The position numbers and the translations under genes were made by a program. A stretch of 64,000 nt of DNA from Pseudemcibacter sp038106445. GTDB lineage: Bacteria; Pseudomonadota; Alphaproteobacteria; Sphingomonadales; Emcibacteraceae. Positions 42,586 to 51,014 of this stretch are shown piece after piece; within the stretch, counting starts at the first letter, position 1, and each line of letters opens with the position of its first letter. The stretch lies in contig JAYODU010000001.1 in NCBI GenBank assembly GCA_038106445.1, forward strand, positions 62,001 through 126,000, read 5' to 3'. The notes beneath the pieces are model-generated. The model saw nothing but the letters and a program-made list of their open reading frames with translations, was not told the origin of the DNA and made no database searches.

Positions 42586-44712
42586 ATGTTTGATATACAT
42601 AAAAAAGAAATTACCTGGGGCGGACGTCAATTGGTAATTGAAACAGGGCATATTGCCCGCCAGGCGGCAGGGGCCGTCATGGTAAGTTACGGAGAAACAT
42701 CAGTATTTACAGCTGTAACAGCTGCCAAAAAAGCAAAAGCTGGTGTCGATTTCTTCCCGCTCACAGTTAATTATCAGGAAAAAGCGTATTCCGCCGGTAA
42801 AATACCAGGCGGTTTTTTTAAACGCGAGGGACGCCCTACGGAAGAGGAAACTTTAATCTGTCGTCTTATTGATCGCCCGATACGCCCGCTTTTTGTTCCT
42901 TCATTCAAAAACGAAACTTTGGTGGCAGCAACAGTAATGAGCCATGACCTGGAAAATAATCCTGACATTGTTTCAATCGTTGGCTCCAGTGCAGCGCTGA
43001 CCCTTTCCGGACTTCCATTTATGGGACCGATTGCAGGGGCACGCGTAGGTTATATAGATGGTGAATACATCCTTAATCCAACAGAAGAGCAGCTTGAAAG
43101 ATCAGAACTTGATCTTGTTGTAGCCGGTACCCGTGATGCAGTACTTATGGTTGAATCACAGGCTAACGAGCTATCTGAAGAGATTATGCTTGGCGCAGTG
43201 ATGTTTGGACATGCTGAAATGCAGGTGGTGATTGATGCGATCATAGAGCTTGCTGAAGATGCTGCCAACGATCCCTGGGAGCTGCCGGAAGAGGAAGACC
43301 ACAGTGAACTGATTGCGAAAATCGCCAAGATGGCTGAAAAAGGCCTTCGTGACGCTTATGGTAAAACAGATAAGCAGGAACGTGTAGGAAAGATTTCCGA
43401 AGTAAAAGATGCCGTAAAGGAAAAGTTTGTCGAAGAGGGAAATGATGAACAGGAAATTCTTGTAGCCGGTATCTTAAAGAACCTTGAAAAAGATATCGTT
43501 CGCGGTGACATTATAAAAACCGGCAAACGTATTGATGGTCGAAACCTTGATACTGTTCGTCAGGTAATTGGCGAAGTAAATATATTGCCAAGAACTCATG
43601 GTTCTGCGCTCTTTACGCGCGGTGAAACACAGTCAATTTGTGTCACGACGCTGGGCACTGCTGACGATGAGCAATTTGTTGATGCCCTGACCGGTACTAC
43701 AAAGCGCAGCTTCATGCTTCATTATAACTTCCCACCCTATTCTGTTGGAGAAGTCGGGCGCATGGGCTTTACAGGTCGCCGTGAAATTGGTCATGGCAAG
43801 CTGGCCTGGCGCGCAATTCATGCGGTGCTACCTTCAAAAGAGGAATTCCCATATACAATTCGTGTAGTATCTGAAATTACGGAATCAAATGGTTCATCTT
43901 CTATGGCGACAGTTTGCGGTGCATCCCTTTCTCTGATGGATGCGGGTGTTCCAATCTCACGTCCGGTTTCGGGCATTGCCATGGGACTAATCAAAGAAGG
44001 CAATGATTACGTAGTTCTATCAGACATTCTTGGTGATGAAGATCATCTTGGTGATATGGATTTCAAGGTAGCCGGTACAACAGAAGGGATTACATCCCTT
44101 CAGATGGATATCAAAATCACAGGAATCACTGAAGATATTATGAAAGTGGCTCTTGAGCAGGCAAAAGGCGGTCGTGCAACCATTCTTGAAAGCATGAATA
44201 AGGCGCTGGACGGTGCTCGTAAGGAAATGAGTCAGCATGCACCGCGCATTGAAACTCTGCATGTCAAGAAAGACAAAATCCGTGAAATTATTGGCACCGG
44301 TGGTAAGGTTATTCGTGAAATCTGCGAAGTAACCGGCGCAAAAGTTGATATTGATGATGACGGTGTTGTGAATATATCATCACCTGATGGTGCAGCCATT
44401 AAAGCGGCACTTGACTGGATTAACGGTATTGTGGCTGAACCTGAAGTTGGCAAAACGTATGAAGGCAAAGTTGTAAAAACTGTTGATTTCGGTGCATTTG
44501 TAAACTTCCTTGGCAGCAGAGACGGTCTTGTGCATATTAGTGAAATGGCTAATGAACGTGTCAAACAGGTAACGGATGTTGTAAAAGAAGGTGAAACCGT
44601 TAAAGTAAAGGTTTTGGGGATAGATGATCGCGGTAAGGTGCGTTTGAGCATGAAAGCGGTTTTAAATGACGAAGCCAAAGAGAACGACGACGCTTCCTGC
44701 GACGATGACTAA
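42586..44712 (+). CDS. pnp: Polyribonucleotide nucleotidyltransferase (PNPase)
   Basis: Phosphorolytic 3'-5' exoribonuclease and component of RNA-decay complexes. The 708-residue protein contains two RNase PH domains (first about 10-225; second about 310-545, with RGETQSICVTTLG and SNGSSSMATVCG). A KH domain (KIREIIGTGGKVIREI, about 565-580) and a C-terminal S1 domain (about 620-690, VKTVDFGAFVNFLGSRDGLVHISEM) follow. The acidic tail is short. It is preceded by a leader hairpin consistent with autoregulation. Confidence 0.97.
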   Translation: MFDIHKKEITWGGRQLVIETGHIARQAAGAVMVSYGETSVFTAVTAAKKAKAGVDFFPLTVNYQEKAYSAGKIPGGFFKREGRPTEEETLICRLIDRPIRPLFVPSFKNETLVAATVMSHDLENNPDIVSIVGSSAALTLSGLPFMGPIAGARVGYIDGEYILNPTEEQLERSELDLVVAGTRDAVLMVESQANELSEEIMLGAVMFGHAEMQVVIDAIIELAEDAANDPWELPEEEDHSELIAKIAKMAEKGLRDAYGKTDKQERVGKISEVKDAVKEKFVEEGNDEQEILVAGILKNLEKDIVRGDIIKTGKRIDGRNLDTVRQVIGEVNILPRTHGSALFTRGETQSICVTTLGTADDEQFVDALTGTTKRSFMLHYNFPPYSVGEVGRMGFTGRREIGHGKLAWRAIHAVLPSKEEFPYTIRVVSEITESNGSSSMATVCGASLSLMDAGVPISRPVSGIAMGLIKEGNDYVVLSDILGDEDHLGDMDFKVAGTTEGITSLQMDIKITGITEDIMKVALEQAKGGRATILESMNKALDGARKEMSQHAPRIETLHVKKDKIREIIGTGGKVIREICEVTGAKVDIDDDGVVNISSPDGAAIKAALDWINGIVAEPEVGKTYEGKVVKTVDFGAFVNFLGSRDGLVHISEMANERVKQVTDVVKEGETVKVKVLGIDDRGKVRLSMKAVLNDEAKENDDASCDDD

Positions 44713-44736
44713 GGATCGTCTAACTGACAGAAATGC

Positions 44737-44783
44737 CCGGATGTACATTACTGTGTATCCGGAGCGTAAATGAAGATTTACGC
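44737..44783 (+). other. Tandem hairpins downstream of pnp
   Basis: The first stem is CCGGATGTAC (44737-44746) with GTGTATCCGG (44753-44762), ten pairs including two G-U. The second is GCGTAAA (44764-44770) with TTTACGC (44777-44783), seven perfect pairs. They are one base apart and end 12 bases before the next start codon, so the second may cover the ribosome site region. No U-tract follows. Confidence 0.55.
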
Positions 44784-44795
44784 CGAAAGGATAAG

Positions 44796-46199
44796 ATGAA
44801 AGCGTTAGAGTCATTAAACATTTCAGGCAGTGATGTTCTTCCCCTTGTCGAGGGAGGCAAGGGGATATCCGCCACTAACGGTGCCAGCGCTGGCGCTTGG
44901 GCTGCTGCAGGGGGTGTAGGGACAGTTTCCTGTGTTAACGCTGATAATTATGACGAAAATGGTGATGTTATTCCACAAATATACCATGGAAAAACGCGCA
45001 TTGAACGTCACGCTGAACTGATCCAGTATGGTATAGATGGCGGTATACGGCAAGTTCAGGATGCCCATGATATTGCGGCTGGCCGGGGACGAATTCATAT
45101 TAATGTCCTTTGGGAAATGGGTGGTGCAGAACCCGTGTTGGAAGGTGTCTTGAACCGCACCAAAGGGTTGGTTCATGGTATTACCTGTGGTGCGGGAATG
45201 CCTTATAAACTGGCGGAAATAGCAGCAAATCATAAAGTTTTTTTCCATCCGATCATTTCTTCGGCCCGCGCATTCGGCATACTCTGGAAACGCGCCTATA
45301 AAAATTTTGGTGAATGGCTCGGCGGTGTTGTGTATGAAGACCCGTGGCTGGCTGGTGGACATAATGGTCTTTCCAATGCGGAAGATCCGCGTGAACCGCA
45401 GGATCCTTATCCACGCGTAGCAGAACTGCGTAAAATGATGAATAAATTCGGACTTGAAAATGTTCCTATTTTAATGGCAGGTGGTGTGTGGTATTTGCGT
45501 GATTGGGCCCATTGGTTTGATAACTCTGAAATCGGGAAAATTGCTTTCCAATTTGGTACAAGGCCGCTTCTTACGAAGGAAAGCCCTATTCCGCAAGCCT
45601 GGAAAGAAAGGTTGATGACCATTAAAGAAGGGGATGTTCTTCTGCATCGCTTCAGCCCCACCGGGTTTTATTCCTCCGCTGTTCGAAACAATTTACTTCG
45701 GGAGCTTGAAGGCAGATCGGAACGTCAGGTTGCATTTCGCCGCAAGGCAGGCGTGGATGAAAATTTTAACACCGAAGTTCAAATAGGTAATAAAAAATAT
45801 TTTGTAAAAGAAGAAGATAAGGCAAAGGTTCTTTCATGGGTTGAGCAGGGTTATGATACATCCATGCGGACACCTGATGAAACGATCATATTTGTAGATG
45901 CGGATGAAGCCGATGAAATACGCACTGACCAGAAAAATTGTATGGGATGTCTAAGCCAATGCAAATTCTCCAATTGGTCACAAAATCCTGATACAAATTA
46001 TTCCACTGGTCGTGGGGCGGATCCGCGTAGTTTTTGCATTCAGAAATCGCTTATGGATATCGCGCATGGTGCATCTTTGGATGATAATTTAATGTTTGCA
46101 GGACATTCCGCATTTAACTTTGCCAAAGATCCCTTTTATAGCAATGGTTTTATTCCGACAGTGAAAGAGCTGATGGAAAGAATAGGAACGGGTGATTAG
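44796..46199 (+). CDS. Nitronate monooxygenase-like flavoprotein with C-terminal cysteine motif
   Basis: 467 residues. The N-terminal two thirds is a nitronate monooxygenase/2-nitropropane dioxygenase-type FMN TIM barrel: GGKGISATNGASAGAWAAAG, VHGITCGAGMPYKLAEIA, PILMAGGVWYLRDW and GTRPLLTKESP. The C-terminal part has Cys382-x2-Cys385-x3-Cys389 and Cys414 (CMGCLSQC ... SFC), reminiscent of the 4Fe-4S site in OYE-type dienoyl-CoA reductases. That site is not part of classical nitronate monooxygenases. ATG 44796 has GAAAGG upstream; an in-frame start at 44733 would span the tandem hairpins. The substrate is unknown. Confidence 0.75.
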   Translation: MKALESLNISGSDVLPLVEGGKGISATNGASAGAWAAAGGVGTVSCVNADNYDENGDVIPQIYHGKTRIERHAELIQYGIDGGIRQVQDAHDIAAGRGRIHINVLWEMGGAEPVLEGVLNRTKGLVHGITCGAGMPYKLAEIAANHKVFFHPIISSARAFGILWKRAYKNFGEWLGGVVYEDPWLAGGHNGLSNAEDPREPQDPYPRVAELRKMMNKFGLENVPILMAGGVWYLRDWAHWFDNSEIGKIAFQFGTRPLLTKESPIPQAWKERLMTIKEGDVLLHRFSPTGFYSSAVRNNLLRELEGRSERQVAFRRKAGVDENFNTEVQIGNKKYFVKEEDKAKVLSWVEQGYDTSMRTPDETIIFVDADEADEIRTDQKNCMGCLSQCKFSNWSQNPDTNYSTGRGADPRSFCIQKSLMDIAHGASLDDNLMFAGHSAFNFAKDPFYSNGFIPTVKELMERIGTGD

Positions 46200-46272
46200 T
46201 ATCCGCTGTTCTTGATAAAGGATTTATTAACGTGTAAAATGTAACGTTGTGCAGGTTAAGAAGAGAGAAGAA

Positions 46273-46689
46273 ATGACAAGGCCTTATTCAAACGCATTAA
46301 GATGTTTGCAGGATGTCGGGTTAAGACCGACCAGACAAAGACTCGTGCTTGCTAAATTGCTTTTTGATGGTGACAACAGACACGTGACGGCAGAAGCATT
46401 ACACCACGAAGTGGCTGAAACAGGTGCGAAGGTGTCACTTGCGACTGTGTACAACACGCTGCATCAGTTTACCGAAGCAGGTATTTTAAAAGAAGTAATT
46501 GTCGATCCAAACCGTAAATATTTTGATACCAATATGAGCGATCATCATCACATCTTTTTTAAGGATGAAGAAAAGCTCAAAGATGTCTCTGCGGATGAAC
46601 TGGTGATTTCTGCGTTACCGGGTGCACCGGCAGGTAAAAAAATTAGCGGTGTAAGTGTTGTTGTTCATATGGAAGATGCAAACACCTAG
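46273..46689 (+). CDS. irr: Irr-type Fur-family transcriptional regulator
   Basis: 138 residues. A winged-helix domain (about 15-85, LRPTRQRLVLAKLLF, VSLATVYNTLHQFTEAGIL) is followed by a dimerisation domain with the DHHHIFF triple histidine typical of Irr, the heme-responsive iron regulator of alphaproteobacteria. It lacks the N-terminal Cys-Pro heme motif of Bradyrhizobium Irr, so heme sensing, if any, would use the histidines, as in Rhizobium-type Irr. ATG 46273 follows AAGAGAGAAG; a GTG at 46249 would add 8 residues. It is convergent with the SH3 gene. Irr rather than Fur or PerR is a family-level judgement. Confidence 0.85.
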   Translation: MTRPYSNALRCLQDVGLRPTRQRLVLAKLLFDGDNRHVTAEALHHEVAETGAKVSLATVYNTLHQFTEAGILKEVIVDPNRKYFDTNMSDHHHIFFKDEEKLKDVSADELVISALPGAPAGKKISGVSVVVHMEDANT

Positions 46690-46696
46690 GCTAAAC

Positions 46697-47212
46697 CTAG
46701 TCAAATGTTTCCTGCTCTAAGCTTCCCCATAAATTACTGCTTTCTATCCAGCCGGTGAGCCCACCAACGTCCATTTCGCACCAGTTATTGTCACATTGCA
46801 GAAGTGATCCAAGAACATCCTGTTCTGCTATGACGGAAACGGCCGTTTTATCATTGGGGGATTTGTATAATTCCTGGGAGCCGTTAACAATGATTGCGCT
46901 CCTGCTTAATGAAAGCAGATGCCTTAAAATCCAGCCGGTTGAACCATCAATATCCATAACTTTAAACCAGTTGCCATACTCGGCAATGACCTTAAGCGGA
47001 TAATCCTCTTTCATATATATCCAGTCTATAGGGTATTCCAGACCTGGCCCTGTGCGCATATTTGTGACATCATCATCCAGCGACATGAATCTGGGAAGAG
47101 GATAGCCGGATGCACCCATAACCTGCTCAGGTGCGGTCATTTGTGCGGACACACCTGAGATCAGTAACTGGGCAGAAAGTAAAAGTATTAATGCTCGGAT
47201 CATAGTATTCAT
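46697..47212 (-). CDS. Exported SH3-like (SH3_4) domain protein
   Basis: 171 residues with a signal peptide (cleavage near residue 23, SGVSAQ) and tandem bacterial SH3-like modules: SLDDDVTNMRTGPGLEYPIDWIY, GNWFKVMDIDGSTGWI, then a weaker copy ending in GGLTGWIESSNLWG. Such proteins probably bind cell-wall peptides in the periplasm. The divergent placement next to a 2-hydroxyacid dehydrogenase gene is common in alphaproteobacteria. The start may be ATG 47212 or the ATG three codons later; no strong ribosome site. Confidence 0.85.
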   Translation of the reverse strand: MNTMIRALILLLSAQLLISGVSAQMTAPEQVMGASGYPLPRFMSLDDDVTNMRTGPGLEYPIDWIYMKEDYPLKVIAEYGNWFKVMDIDGSTGWILRHLLSLSRSAIIVNGSQELYKSPNDKTAVSVIAEQDVLGSLLQCDNNWCEMDVGGLTGWIESSNLWGSLEQETFD

Positions 47213-47259
47213 ATTGCAAGTTAGTCTTCAAAATTCCCCCCTCAGTTATGTAATTTTAT

Positions 47260-47278
47260 CATTCTTTCGTCAAGAATG
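47260..47278. other. Perfect 7-bp inverted repeat in divergent promoter region
   Basis: CATTCTT-TCGTC-AAGAATG lies 8 bases upstream of the -35 at 47287. It may be an operator for one of the two divergent genes or a small hairpin in the SH3 leader. Pattern only. Confidence 0.3.
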
Positions 47279-47286
47279 GTTTTTCG

Positions 47287-47315
47287 TTGTCACTATGGTT
47301 TAGGCAAAATATACT
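47287..47315 (+). promoter_or_regulatory. Candidate promoter of the 2-hydroxyacid dehydrogenase gene
   Basis: TTGTCA (47287-47292), a 17-base spacer, and TATACT (47310-47315). The predicted start near 47322 leaves only a ~14-base leader before ATG 47336. This argues against use of the TTG at 47330, whose GAGG site would lie upstream of the transcript. Confidence 0.5.
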
Positions 47316-47335
47316 TGAGGCGAAACAAATTGGAT

Positions 47336-48316
47336 ATGTCAATGAAGCCGCTTGTAATCGTCACCCGGAAACTTCCTGAAGCCATTGAAGACCAGATGAA
47401 AAAGTTATTCCGTGTTGAACTTAATATTGATGATCATCTTTTTAGTCGCGAAGAACTTATTGCTGCTATCCGGCGGGCTGATATTATGGTACCCGCCGTT
47501 ACTGATAAGATTGATGCAGATGTGATAAGCGAAGCGGGTAATAATTTTCGCATGCTGGCCAATTTTGGTGTCGGGGTTGATCATATAGATCTTAAGGCAG
47601 CACAGGAAAAAAGAATAACCGTAACCAATACACCTGGTGTTTTAACAGAAGATACAGCCGATATAGCCATTACTTTAATGCTTTCAATTATGCGCCGTAC
47701 CAATGAAGGTGAGCGGATTTTAAGGGCAGGAAACTGGAAAAAATGGTCGCCTACAGGAATGTTGGGCACAAGACTGCGTGGTAAAAAACTGGGGATTATC
47801 GGAATGGGTCGTATTGGGCAGGCCGTAGCAGAGCGTGCAAAATCATTCGGCCTTGAAATCCATTATCACAATCGCAGTCAACTTGATGCGCAGACTGAGC
47901 AAAACCACAATGCAACATATTGGCAAAGCCTTGATCAGATGATTACGCAAATGGATGTGATTTCGCTTAATTGTCCATCAACACCAGATACACATAAAAT
48001 CATGTCACGGCGACGGATTGGATTGATGCAAAAACATGCTTATCTTGTTAATACGGCACGTGGCGATGTGGTTGATGAAAATGCCCTTATTGAAGCACTG
48101 GAAACAGGAGCCATTGCCGGGGCAGGGCTTGATGTTTATGAAAACGAGCCCAATGTGGATAAGCGTTTGATCGCACTTGAAAATGTTGTGGCCATACCGC
48201 ATATGGGATCAGCAACGCAGGAAGCGCGTCATGCGATGGGTGAAAAAGTTCTTATTAATATAAAAACATTGGTCGACGGCCATAGCCCGCGTGACCGCGT
48301 TTTATATGGTTTTTAG
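47336..48316 (+). CDS. D-isomer-specific 2-hydroxyacid dehydrogenase
   Basis: 326 residues from ATG 47336. The NAD-binding motif is GIIGMGRIGQAVAERAKSF, preceded by NTPGVLTEDTADIAI. Active-site Arg in NCPSTPDTHK, Glu in YENEPNV and His in VAIPHMGSATQEARHAM complete the family set. Glyoxylate/hydroxypyruvate reductase activity is the likely role. ATG 47342 and TTG 47330 are alternative starts. The last 4 bases overlap the convergent MoeB-like gene. Confidence 0.88.
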   Translation: MSMKPLVIVTRKLPEAIEDQMKKLFRVELNIDDHLFSREELIAAIRRADIMVPAVTDKIDADVISEAGNNFRMLANFGVGVDHIDLKAAQEKRITVTNTPGVLTEDTADIAITLMLSIMRRTNEGERILRAGNWKKWSPTGMLGTRLRGKKLGIIGMGRIGQAVAERAKSFGLEIHYHNRSQLDAQTEQNHNATYWQSLDQMITQMDVISLNCPSTPDTHKIMSRRRIGLMQKHAYLVNTARGDVVDENALIEALETGAIAGAGLDVYENEPNVDKRLIALENVVAIPHMGSATQEARHAMGEKVLINIKTLVDGHSPRDRVLYGF

Positions 48317-49062
48317 CCGTTGCAATATTTGCAAGCCGGATCTTTCGGAAGGCTGATTTTACGGCTTGTGGCCGTCAGAGCATCATAGATAAGTAATTTA
48401 CCCCCAAGCCCATCTCCTAACTCAAGAATTTCCTTAATGACTTCAATGGCTTGCATAGTGCCAATAACACCAGCAACTGCACCCAGAATCCCCGCTTCCG
48501 CACAGCTGAGAATGCCGTTTGGGTGATCAGGCACCAGACACCGATAACAGGGAAGATCGGCTTCATATCCTTTAAAAGTTGCAAGTTGGCCGTCAAATTG
48601 GCTCAGTGCGCCTGAAATAAGCGGCTTCTTTAATTTAAGACAGATATTATTAACCAGAAAACGGGTGGTGAAATTATCGCAGCCATCGGCGACAATATCA
48701 TAGTGTTTAATAATGTCTTCGGCGTTACCCGCATCAAGCCGCAGTGGATTTGATATGATATTAATCTCAGGGTTAATCGTTTTAAGGGTTTCTTCCGCGC
48801 TATGGGTTTTTAATTTTCCAATGGCTGATGTTTGATGAATAATCTGTCTTTGAAGATTGCTTAATGTGACTTCGTCGTCATCAATGATACCAAGCGTGCC
48901 CACACCTGCAGCGGCCAGGTACATCAGCAGCGGGCTGCCAAGTCCGCCTGCACCGATTACCAATACCCTGGCAGACATTAATTTCTGCTGACCCGGCCCA
49001 CCGACCTCTTTTAAAATAATATGGCGGGCATACCGCTCTAGTTGGCTGTCATTCAGGGCCAT
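48313..49062 (-). CDS. HesA/MoeB/ThiF-family adenylyltransferase (E1-like)
   Basis: 249 residues. The nucleotide motif GAGGLG lies at 37-42, with NLQRQIIH and DGCDN (126-130). A zinc tetracysteine set is formed by Cys172/Cys175 (CYRC) and Cys244/Cys247 (CKYC), and there is a putative thioester Cys187 in SCAEAGILGA. It would adenylate the C-terminal glycine of a MoaD/ThiS-type sulfur carrier in molybdopterin or thiazole synthesis. No moaD or thiS is adjacent; the upstream neighbour is an unknown 84-residue protein whose 3' end overlaps by 14 bases. MoeB versus ThiF cannot be decided from sequence. Confidence 0.88.
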   Translation of the reverse strand: MALNDSQLERYARHIILKEVGGPGQQKLMSARVLVIGAGGLGSPLLMYLAAAGVGTLGIIDDDEVTLSNLQRQIIHQTSAIGKLKTHSAEETLKTINPEINIISNPLRLDAGNAEDIIKHYDIVADGCDNFTTRFLVNNICLKLKKPLISGALSQFDGQLATFKGYEADLPCYRCLVPDHPNGILSCAEAGILGAVAGVIGTMQAIEVIKEILELGDGLGGKLLIYDALTATSRKISLPKDPACKYCNG

Positions 49063-49303
49063 TTTCTTCTTCTATTATCATATCATCAGGATTAAGCGCA
49101 TCGTCTGGGGAAGCAATGATATAGGTTGCACCCGGAATGATCCTGAAATCATCAGGACTTTTTACCTCTTTGTCATTACAAAAAACACTGAATTCCTGAT
49201 AACCCATGGAATGAGCTTCGGCAATGATGCGTTCTATGGAAAGTTCTTCTGTGGGCAGGGTGCTTTCACCGCCGGCAATAATGAGCTTGATGGTGCCTGT
49301 CAT
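49049..49303 (-). CDS. Small acidic protein of unknown function
   Basis: 84 residues, unrecognised. The start ATG overlaps the dut stop (ATGA) and the 3' end overlaps the E1-like gene by 14 bases, so the gene is embedded in the coaBC-dut-E1 operon and is very likely real. The protein opens with beta-type residues (TIKLIIAGG), has a helix (ELSIERIIAEAHSMG), then FSVFCNDKEV and an acidic tail. It could have a small alpha/beta or beta-grasp-like fold. It lacks the C-terminal Gly-Gly expected of an E1-activated sulfur carrier. Confidence 0.75.
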   Translation of the reverse strand: MTGTIKLIIAGGESTLPTEELSIERIIAEAHSMGYQEFSVFCNDKEVKSPDDFRIIPGATYIIASPDDALNPDDMIIEEENGPE

Positions 49304-49755
49304 GAACGTGTTCCGGTTGATCCAAACCCGCCAGCACCTCTCGCCGTTTCATCAAGGGTGGCCTGTTTATTCCATTTTATTTGTGTAACCGGCGCAATAA
49401 CCATTTGCGCAATACGCATGCCGCGTGTGATTGTGAAACCTTCATTTCCAAGATTTATAAGAATTACTTTCACTTCACCACGATAATCCGCGTCAATTGT
49501 ACCGGGTGTGTTTAAAACAGTAACGCCATTTTTCCAGGCAATGCCTGATCTTGGTCTTACCTGTGCCTCATAACCATCCGCAAGGGCCATGGCAAATCCG
49601 GTTGGTACCAATAATCTGCCCCCCACCGGAAGCACCAGTTCTTCCCCATCGGGAATCGCGGCCATCAGATCCATACCCGCGCTGTTCTTTGTTTCATATT
49701 CGGGTAATTTTAATCCTTCGCCGTGAGGAAGAAGTTGAATTGCTACGACAGTCAT
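49300..49755 (-). CDS. dut: dUTP diphosphatase
   Basis: Hydrolyses dUTP to dUMP, keeping uracil out of DNA. The 151-residue trimeric dUTPase shows all five motifs: AGMDLMA, PRSGIAWK, GTIDADYRGE (catalytic Asp), RIAQMVIAPV and the C-terminal GAGGFGSTG arm. It overlaps coaBC by 4 bases and the small unknown gene by 4 bases. Confidence 0.96.
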   Translation of the reverse strand: MTVVAIQLLPHGEGLKLPEYETKNSAGMDLMAAIPDGEELVLPVGGRLLVPTGFAMALADGYEAQVRPRSGIAWKNGVTVLNTPGTIDADYRGEVKVILINLGNEGFTITRGMRIAQMVIAPVTQIKWNKQATLDETARGAGGFGSTGTRS

Positions 49756-50966
49756 TGAGTATCCTTAAAATATTTTTCTATTTTTTCCGCGATTTTTTCT
49801 GCGACGGCTGATTTGCTCATACGTGGCCAGTCGTCGTCACCATTTCTGGTTATGATATGAACCTGGTTATGGTCACCACCCATGATATCACCGGATATGT
49901 CGTTGGCGATAATCCAATCGCAGCCTTTTTTATCAAGCTTGTTTCTGGCGTATTCTTTTACATTTTGACTTTCAGCCGCAAACCCGACCATTAGTGTAGG
50001 TCGGTTTTTTTTATTATTTGAAAGTGTTTGCAGAATATCGGGATTTTCTTCAAAGTCCAATGCGGGCATTTCATTATTTTGTTTTTTGATTTTTTGATCT
50101 GCAGGGTTTTTAACATGCCAGTCGGCAACAGCGGCCACACATATTGCGGCATCAGCAGGTAGCGCATTTTCGCAGGCATTCATCATGTCCCGCGCCGAAA
50201 TTACACTTATGCGCTTAACGCCAATGGGTGCTTCAAGATTTGTTGGACCGGATATCAAAGTAACAGCAGCACCCTTAAGATATAGCGCCCGGGCAATTTC
50301 ATATCCCTGTTTGCCGGAAGATCTGTTGGCAATATAGCGGACAGGGTCAATAGTTTCATGTGTTGGGCCGGCGGTAACCACGATATGCTTTTCTTTTAGC
50401 GGGAAATTTTCACTGCTTAAAAAAAAAGCTTCAATATGTGTAACAATATCCGGGACTTCGGCAAGGCGGCCGGTACCTTCTTCGCCGCAGGCTAGTTCGC
50501 CGTCCGCCGGGGGGATTTCAATAATACCGCGGCTTTTGAGCACACCAAGATTATGTTGTGTTGACGGATTTCCCCACATCTGGCTGTTCATGGTTGGGGC
50601 AATCATGATCGGTTTATTTGATGCCAGAAGTGTTGCCGTGGCCAGATTGTCGGCAATGCCAACGGCCATTTTTGCCATCAGGTCGGCCGTGGCCGGGGCA
50701 ACCAGGATCAGGTCATTTTCCCGGGACAGTCTGATATGCCCCATTTCCGCTTCGTCGGTAAGGGAGAAGAGATCCTGATAGACTTTATTTTCAGTCAGGC
50801 TGCTAATGGCAAGGGGGGTTACAAATTGTTCACCTCCTTTGGTAAGGATAGCCTGGATTTCCACGCCACGTTCCTTAAGACGGCGAATAAGATCAAGACA
50901 TTTATAGGCTGCGATGCCACCGCCGATGACCAAAAGCAATTTTTTATTTTCAAGGATATCTGCCAC
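49752..50966 (-). CDS. coaBC: Bifunctional phosphopantothenoylcysteine decarboxylase/synthetase
   Basis: Makes 4'-phosphopantetheine from 4'-phosphopantothenate, cysteine and CTP in CoA synthesis. The CoaC flavin domain (about 1-185) has VIGGGIAAYKCLDLIR, LVAPATADLMAKMA and PTMNSQMW, with the mobile-flap cysteine in ACGEEGTGRLAE. The CoaB domain begins at about 195 with VTAGPTHETIDPVRYI and ANRSSGKQGY. GTG 50966 has AAAGG upstream. Length 404 is normal. Confidence 0.96.
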   Translation of the reverse strand: MADILENKKLLLVIGGGIAAYKCLDLIRRLKERGVEIQAILTKGGEQFVTPLAISSLTENKVYQDLFSLTDEAEMGHIRLSRENDLILVAPATADLMAKMAVGIADNLATATLLASNKPIMIAPTMNSQMWGNPSTQHNLGVLKSRGIIEIPPADGELACGEEGTGRLAEVPDIVTHIEAFFLSSENFPLKEKHIVVTAGPTHETIDPVRYIANRSSGKQGYEIARALYLKGAAVTLISGPTNLEAPIGVKRISVISARDMMNACENALPADAAICVAAVADWHVKNPADQKIKKQNNEMPALDFEENPDILQTLSNNKKNRPTLMVGFAAESQNVKEYARNKLDKKGCDWIIANDISGDIMGGDHNQVHIITRNGDDDWPRMSKSAVAEKIAEKIEKYFKDTQ

Positions 50967-51014
50967 AGCTGACCTTTCAACTTATACCAATATGCTAAAG
51001 ATAATCACTGAAAC

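Noticed and set aside
49049..49303. Ubiquitin-like conjugation system (E1 plus modifier)
   Set aside because: The small protein lacks a C-terminal Gly-Gly, and there is no E2-like or JAB-type protease gene nearby; reported only as an unknown partner candidate.
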